From positions 1 through 10,187 of the forward strand of contig CAAFWT010000097.1 of NCBI GenBank assembly GCA_900766785.1: DNA of 10,187 nucleotides. The letters run 5' to 3'. The notes beneath the pieces are model-generated. The model had not been told where the DNA came from. It worked only from the letters and a program-made list of their open reading frames with translations, and searched no databases. The first letter of the stretch is position 1, and each line of letters starts with the position of its first letter. This DNA is from an uncultured Paraprevotella sp. (GTDB lineage: Bacteria > Bacteroidota > Bacteroidia > Bacteroidales > Bacteroidaceae). A program made the translations under genes and the position numbers. Positions 5,871-10,187 of this stretch are shown here, piece after piece.

Positions 5871-7640
5871 ATGCTTATAGACAGGATGCAGAAGTTGTTT
5901 GCTCTGTGGATCAAGATAGCTGTGGCGGGTGTGGCATGCTGCATGGTCATACCCGAGAGCCTGCATGCGCAGCGCTCACCACGTTTTGACTACTTCTTCC
6001 TGGAGGCTTCCAGCTGTATGAGAGCCGATGATATGGCTTCGGCTTCGGAACTCTTCCACCATTGTCTGGAGATAGACTCCACAGCAGCCGAAGCACTCTA
6101 CTCGGTGGGTCTCATGGAGATGTTCTTGCTGGAGACGGACAGCGTGGGCCTGCAGATGATGGAGGAGGCTTGCCGCAGAGATCCTGACAATGCCATGTAT
6201 CTGAATGTCCTCTGTACGGTTTATCTGGAGAGGAAGGATACAGAGAAGGTCATACCCCTGCTGGAGCGACTCTCCATGCTGCAGAAGAACCGCTATGACA
6301 TACTGAAGCAGCTGGTGGCCGTATATCGCAGTATGGGCGACAACGACAAGGCCATCAGGACCCTGCAGAGATGGGAGCTGAGGGAGGGACTCAGCGAGGA
6401 GATCTCCATGCAGAAGATAACTGTGTATAGTGATATGAACCTGCCCGACAGTGCTCTGGCAGAGATGCAGAGGCTGTGTGACGCCTTCCCACGCGAGATG
6501 AAATACCAGCTACTGCTCTCCTCGATGTACGTGGATGAGCACAGGCCACAAGAGGCACTCACCATCATAGAGGATGTACAGAGGAAGGAACCTCACTATC
6601 CGGGCCTGCCCTCGGCATGGCTGCTTTACTATCAGCAGACCGATGAGGCTCGATATCAGCAGGTGAGGGATTCCATGTTGCTGGACCCCGCCACCTCTGA
6701 CCAGCAGAGATTCATGTTGCTCAACATCTATGCACATGAGGCTCTTCAGGACTCCACCAAGGCTTCGGCTCTCAATGCCGTGTATGACACACTGACGGCA
6801 CGAGCAGATTGTACGGCAGACGTGTGGCTCTCCAAGGCCCAATGGCTCTCACGCCTTAAGGATAACTCCGACGAGGTGGCATCTGCCATGCAACAGGTTC
6901 TGAACAAGCAGCCCAACAATGACGTTGCCATACGCTTCCTCCTGTCTCATTATCTTTCGAAGAAGGACGATGAGGGACTGGAGGATGTGTGCCGACGGGG
7001 TGTGGCATACCGCCCTGGTGAACTGATATATCCTTTCCTCTTGTCGCAAATCCTCGTCAGCAAGGAGGAGGATAAGATGGCTGAGGCTCAGGCTATCCTG
7101 GAACATGGATTGCAGGTACGCAACGAGGAATCTTCACCCGGGGGAGTGTCCGAAGCATTCGCCATGCTGGGCGACATCTATCACCATCAGGAAAAGGTGA
7201 CAGAGGCCTTTGCTGCTTATGACTCGGCACTGGTGTATGACAAGAACAATATCGCCTGCCTGAACAACTATGCCTATTACCTCTCCATCCGAGGAGAACA
7301 ACTGGACAGGGCCGAGGAGATGAGTTACCGTACCGTGGTGAGCGAACCGCGTAATGTCATCTACCTGGATACCTATGCCTGGATTCTCTTCGTGAAGGGA
7401 AAGTTCGCCGAGGCACGCATCTATATGAACAGGGCCGTGGATCCACAGCTGACCGATGACAAACTGCTGGAGAACGAACTCCTCAACGGAAATATCCTGG
7501 AGCATGCAGGAGACATACATGCCTGCTGCGACGACTTGGAACTGGCCATGAGATTCTGGCAACTGGCTGTGGCACGCAACGACGGCACATGCAGCAAGCG
7601 CATCACAACGAAAATCAAGAAACGTAAGTATCTGAGATGA
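5871..7640 (+). CDS. Exported tetratricopeptide-repeat protein
   Basis: This 589-residue protein starts with a signal peptide (hydrophobic 10-27, likely cleavage after LHA at about 33) and is built almost entirely of TPR helical hairpins. Clear units include about 45-71, 72-105, 106-139, 140-173, 429-460 (AMLGDIYHHQEKVTEAFAAYDSAL), 461-495 and 496-527; the middle (about 180-420) is more diverged but keeps the Ala/Leu/Tyr periodicity. TPR proteins are protein-binding scaffolds, here probably periplasmic. No lipobox is convincing. Its stop codon overlaps the start of the DUF4292 lipoprotein gene (ATGA), and the order TPR / DUF4292 / EnvC-like is, from memory, kept across Bacteroidales, which suggests a shared envelope task. 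ATG 5871 is the first start, 4 bp after dut; Met6 (5886) is an alternative. Confidence 0.88.
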   Translation: MLIDRMQKLFALWIKIAVAGVACCMVIPESLHAQRSPRFDYFFLEASSCMRADDMASASELFHHCLEIDSTAAEALYSVGLMEMFLLETDSVGLQMMEEACRRDPDNAMYLNVLCTVYLERKDTEKVIPLLERLSMLQKNRYDILKQLVAVYRSMGDNDKAIRTLQRWELREGLSEEISMQKITVYSDMNLPDSALAEMQRLCDAFPREMKYQLLLSSMYVDEHRPQEALTIIEDVQRKEPHYPGLPSAWLLYYQQTDEARYQQVRDSMLLDPATSDQQRFMLLNIYAHEALQDSTKASALNAVYDTLTARADCTADVWLSKAQWLSRLKDNSDEVASAMQQVLNKQPNNDVAIRFLLSHYLSKKDDEGLEDVCRRGVAYRPGELIYPFLLSQILVSKEEDKMAEAQAILEHGLQVRNEESSPGGVSEAFAMLGDIYHHQEKVTEAFAAYDSALVYDKNNIACLNNYAYYLSIRGEQLDRAEEMSYRTVVSEPRNVIYLDTYAWILFVKGKFAEARIYMNRAVDPQLTDDKLLENELLNGNILEHAGDIHACCDDLELAMRFWQLAVARNDGTCSKRITTKIKKRKYLR

Positions 7641-8512
7641 ATATGAAAAGAATATGCACCGGGCTCTGTACCCATATGGCCTGCCTTTGTCTGCTGGCGT
7701 GTCTGATGCTCGCCTCGTCCTGCAGGCATCGCAAGGATGCAGCCTCGGACGACAGCAGTTCGTCTGTGGCAGGACTGCAGGATGCGGGACTGGCCAGCAA
7801 GATGGTGCAGCGCATCAATGCCAACAGGCATACTGAGGAGTACCTGACGGCAAAGGCTGGGGTGAGACTGGAATCCGGCCGCAACAACGTGAGTGTGAAC
7901 GGGACCCTGAGGATGAAGAGGGATGAGGTGATACAGCTCTCGCTGGCCTTCCTGGGACTGATGGAGGTGGGACGCATGGAGATTACACCAGACTATTTCC
8001 TGCTCATCGACCGCATGAACCATCAGTATGTACGCGTGTCTTATGCCGAGGTGCCTTTCTTTCAGCAGGCGGGTATCGATTTCCATACGTTCCAGTCTCT
8101 CTTCTGGGGAGAGCTGTTTCAGCCTGCCAACAGCAAGAAACCGTACCAACAGGAGATGGCAGGAGACACCATTCGCTTGATGGCAGAGGTACACCAACAG
8201 GCTACCCTGCAGTTTGTGGCCTCCATCTCCAAAGCTCTGCTCATGCAGACCTCGCTCACCAAGTCTGCCCAGCCGACTCTGCCTCTCATGTCGTGGGACT
8301 ATGATGCCTACAAACCTTATGGAGGGAAGAAGTTCCCCACCATGATGAAGATGAAACTCACCACGGGAAAGACCGCGGCACAGGTCACTCTGAATCTCAG
8401 CAACCTGAAGAACAATTCCGACTGGTCCACCCGTACCGAAGTGAATACCAACAAGTATAAGCAGGTGAGCGTGGAGAGTATCATCAAGCGTCTGCAGAAC
8501 CTGTCATTGTAA
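7637..8512 (+). CDS. DUF4292 lipoprotein, LolB-like candidate
   Basis: This 291-residue protein has a lipoprotein signal peptide with a lipobox-type LASSC, so Cys29 is the likely acylated residue. Residues 2 to 6 after Cys (RHRKD) lack the acidic surface-export signal of Bacteroidetes surface lipoproteins, so it probably faces the periplasm. The body fits DUF4292: a Ser/Asp linker, then TAKAGVRLESGRNNVSVNGTLRMKRDEVIQLSLAFLG (72-108; shown by key segments), MEVGRMEITPDYFLLIDR (109-126), and a C-terminal beta-rich part around 220-280. To my recollection DUF4292 belongs to the LolA/LolB superfamily, proteins that cup lipoprotein acyl chains, so a LolB-like role is a reasonable but unproven guess. 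The start overlaps the TPR stop by 4 bp; ATG 7643 (Met3) is an equally possible start. Confidence 0.82.
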   Translation: MNMKRICTGLCTHMACLCLLACLMLASSCRHRKDAASDDSSSSVAGLQDAGLASKMVQRINANRHTEEYLTAKAGVRLESGRNNVSVNGTLRMKRDEVIQLSLAFLGLMEVGRMEITPDYFLLIDRMNHQYVRVSYAEVPFFQQAGIDFHTFQSLFWGELFQPANSKKPYQQEMAGDTIRLMAEVHQQATLQFVASISKALLMQTSLTKSAQPTLPLMSWDYDAYKPYGGKKFPTMMKMKLTTGKTAAQVTLNLSNLKNNSDWSTRTEVNTNKYKQVSVESIIKRLQNLSL

Positions 8513-8538
8513 ATCAAATAGTGTGTGTGCGTGAGGAT

Positions 8539-9870
8539 ATGATGAAGCGTATAATCTTCCTGGTGATACTGATGTGCCTGAGCATGGGGGTATGTGAGGC
8601 ACAGAACAGCCGTAAGGTGAAGGCCCTGCAGGGGCAGAAGGCTGAGCTGCAGAAGAAACTCAAGAAATCTCAGGAGGAACTCAATCGTACACAAAAGAAA
8701 GTTAAGACGGGTGAGAAGAATATCAACTATCTGGATGTTCAACTGGGCAACAGACTCAAGCATATTCACGGACTGGAGGCCGAACTGAACACTCTGGAGA
8801 CTAAGTTGCTCCGTCTGCAGGGAGACCTCCGGCGTACCGAGAGGGAACTGCGTGTCAAGCAGGCCAAACTGAAGCAGGCCATCAGATATGCACGTACACA
8901 GCGAAAACAGGTCAGCCCGCTACTGTTCGTTCTCTCGGCTCCCACTGTCACACAGATGTACCGAAGGGCCAGATATGCCAGAGAGTTTGTCTTTTATGAA
9001 CGCAACCTGGGGGAACAGGTGCTGCAGAAACAGAATGCTCTCCTGCAGGCACAGAATAAAGTGCTCGAAGCCAAAGCAAGGCAGAATCAGTTGCTCAAGG
9101 AACTCATGCTCCAACGCAAGAAACTCAACGAGCAGCAACTCAAGGAGAAGAAGCAGGTGAAGAACCTCAAGCAGCAGGAGAAGAACCTCAAGGGAAAGGT
9201 GAGCGAGCATCAGAAGCAAATCAATGCACTGGACAAGGAAATAGACCGACAGATAGCATATGAAATAGAACAGGCACGCAAGAGAGCCGAAGAGGAAGCC
9301 AGAAAGAAAGCGGCGGCCGAAGCGGCCAAAAAGGCACAGCAGAAAAAGGGAACCGGCAAAACCAGCGGGAAGACTGCATCCAAGGAGACTCCCACCACTG
9401 CTTCTCCGGCCACTCCCGCCAAGAAGGGTAGCTGGCTGACGGCTGAGGATGTGCAACTCAACGGCAACTTCGAACAGAACAAGGGACGACTGCCTGTACC
9501 CATCACAGGACAGTATATGATAGGCAATCACTTTGGCAAATATAATGTACCGGGACTGCGCAATGTGCAACTCGACAATAAGGGTGTCAACTATGTGGGC
9601 AAGCCAGGAGCAAGGGCACGTTCCATCTTTGACGGAGTGGTCTCGGCCGTATTCCAGTTTGGCGGCAATAAGAATGTGCTCGTACGTCATGGCAGTTACA
9701 TCAGCGTCTATTGCAACCTCTCTTCTGTCATCGTGGCCAAGGGACAGAAGGTGCATGCACGTGACATCCTGGGCACCGTGAAGAATGACAGCGACGGCAA
9801 CTGTGTGCTCCATTTCCAATTGCGTAAGGAAACGGCCAAACTGAATCCTGAACTCTGGATCAAGAGGTGA
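8539..9870 (+). CDS. envC: EnvC-like murein hydrolase activator with degenerate LytM (M23) domain
   Basis: This 443-residue exported protein probably activates a cell-wall amidase at septation instead of cutting peptidoglycan itself. Signal peptide about 1-21 (ends EAQ), then a long coiled coil (about 24-243), a low-complexity Lys/Ala then Thr/Ser/Pro linker (about 244-298), and a C-terminal LytM fold (about 310-440). Relative to active M23 enzymes, the His and Asp zinc ligands of HxGxD are Asn347 and Asn351, the YxHL His is Asn393, and the first His of HLHFE is Val423; only His425 remains. That pattern is expected of non-enzymatic EnvC/dLytM activators. A GTG at 8521 extends the frame, but ATG 8539 (or 8542) places GAGGA just upstream and gives a normal signal peptide. 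It lies 26 bp after the DUF4292 gene and is the last gene of the string. Confidence 0.86.
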   Translation: MMKRIIFLVILMCLSMGVCEAQNSRKVKALQGQKAELQKKLKKSQEELNRTQKKVKTGEKNINYLDVQLGNRLKHIHGLEAELNTLETKLLRLQGDLRRTERELRVKQAKLKQAIRYARTQRKQVSPLLFVLSAPTVTQMYRRARYAREFVFYERNLGEQVLQKQNALLQAQNKVLEAKARQNQLLKELMLQRKKLNEQQLKEKKQVKNLKQQEKNLKGKVSEHQKQINALDKEIDRQIAYEIEQARKRAEEEARKKAAAEAAKKAQQKKGTGKTSGKTASKETPTTASPATPAKKGSWLTAEDVQLNGNFEQNKGRLPVPITGQYMIGNHFGKYNVPGLRNVQLDNKGVNYVGKPGARARSIFDGVVSAVFQFGGNKNVLVRHGSYISVYCNLSSVIVAKGQKVHARDILGTVKNDSDGNCVLHFQLRKETAKLNPELWIKR

Positions 9871-9901
9871 TTCTGGATCACCAGATAAATCAGGGAGCTA
9901 C

Positions 9902-9926
9902 AGAGACCCGTATGGGGTGTGTCTCT
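9902..9926 (+). terminator. Possible terminator hairpin after envC
   Basis: AGAGAC (9902-9907) is fully complementary to GTCTCT (9921-9926), with a possible inner CC/GG pairing. It sits about 30 bp after the envC stop, a fitting place for operon termination. The tail, CTTCCCTTATCTCTT, is pyrimidine-rich but not a clean T-run, so intrinsic termination is uncertain. Confidence 0.3.
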
Positions 9927-9990
9927 CTTCCCTTATCTCTTATTCAGAACAGGACTTGCGATTTCGGTGCCAGTTATACCCATTTCAGAC

Positions 9991-10134
9991 GCAGTGCACT
10001 GCAACCGCTCCCGCAGTGCACTGCATCCGCCCTTGCAGTGCACTGCATCCGTCCCTGCAGTGCACTGCCTCTTTTCCCGCAGGTACGTGCAACCGTCCCC
10101 GCAAGTACGTGCAACCGTCCTTGCAAGTACGTGC
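9991..10134. repeat. Array of seven 22-bp units, each with a 12-bp palindrome
   Basis: Seven 12-bp cores start every 22 bp without a single slip: 9991, 10013, 10035, 10057, 10079, 10101, 10123. Cores 1-4 are the perfect palindrome GCAGTGCACTGC. Core 5 is GCAGGTACGTGC and cores 6-7 are GCAAGTACGTGC, near-palindromes that keep the outer GCA...TGC. The six 10-nt spacers are AACCGCTCCC, ATCCGCCCTT, ATCCGTCCCT, CTCTTTTCCC, AACCGTCCCC and AACCGTCCTT, all pyrimidine-rich and mostly (A)(A/T)CCG(C/T)CC(Y)(Y). Two helical turns per unit would put every core on one face of the helix, which fits a protein-binding array. In RNA, neighbouring A cores could pair as 12-bp stems with 10-nt loops. Function unknown. 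Confidence 0.95.
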
Positions 10135-10187
10135 GTCTGAGATAGGCTTCATTTAGGAATCTCCCCCATGTTTTTCTACTGAGCCTA

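Larger units (their letters stand above)
9871..10187. other. Gene-free tail of the window
   Basis: No credible gene. Three overlapping plus-strand frames stay open, but only because they read through the repeat array, whose 22-bp period shifts frame at every unit. The region holds a short CTGG/CCAG dyad (9873-9884), a terminator-like dyad at 9902-9926, the 22-bp palindrome array (9991-10134) and TAGGCT (10143-10148) complementary to AGCCTA (10182-10187) at the very edge. Confidence 0.7.

Noticed and set aside
8521..8538. GTG start for the envC-like gene
   Set aside because: It would put CVRED before the signal peptide; ATG 8539/8542 gives a normal MMKR-type signal sequence.
8920..9819. Minus-strand 299-codon open frame opposite envC
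   Set aside because: Leu/His-rich antisense of the coiled-coil repeats, not a protein family.
9991..10134. CRISPR array
   Set aside because: Spacers are only 10 nt, are similar to one another, and the repeats are 12 nt; no cas genes are present. This is a palindromic tandem array, not CRISPR.
9867..10156. Three overlapping plus-strand open frames at the end of the window
   Set aside because: All three frames are open because the 22-bp array contains no stop in any phase; the translations are rotations of the same repeat.

Overview
This window looks like a chromosomal segment from a Bacteroidales bacterium, most likely Prevotella-like. Three things point there: promoter elements of the Bacteroidetes sigma type (TAnnTTTG preceded by a TTG-type -33 element), a glycine-lipid acyltransferase pair of the GlsA/GlsB kind, and a TPR protein / DUF4292 lipoprotein / EnvC-like gene string familiar from that order. 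Species and genus cannot be fixed from the sequence alone.

Layout. Positions 1-414 hold no convincing gene but are full of short repeats and dyads: a two-tier GC-rich stem-loop (3-40), smaller hairpins, and a run of seven 8-bp GTTCAARR-type units (304-359). Positions 415-1530 (minus strand) encode a seven-helix membrane protein fused to an AraC-type DNA-binding domain. A 245-bp divergent intergenic region follows, with a candidate promoter for each direction and a 10-bp direct repeat that could be an operator. A small secreted protein (1776-2138) opens the plus-strand side.

From 2183 to 9870 seven plus-strand genes run almost without gaps: glsA-like O-acyltransferase, glsB-like N-acyltransferase, dgt (dGTPase), dut (dUTPase), a secreted TPR protein, a DUF4292 lipoprotein (LolB-like candidate) and a murein hydrolase activator of the EnvC type with a degenerate LytM domain. 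Gaps are 15, 15, 42, 4, -4 and 26 bp, so at least large parts are probably co-transcribed. The string joins membrane aminolipid synthesis, dNTP-pool control and envelope maintenance/cell separation.

Positions 9871-10187 have no gene. They hold a possible terminator hairpin (9902-9926) and the most striking non-coding structure in the window: seven units of exactly 22 bp spacing (9991-10134). Four carry the perfect 12-bp palindrome GCAGTGCACTGC and three carry the related GCA(A/G)GTACGTGC, separated by 10-nt pyrimidine-rich spacers that are themselves conserved. This array is the best candidate for something undescribed.
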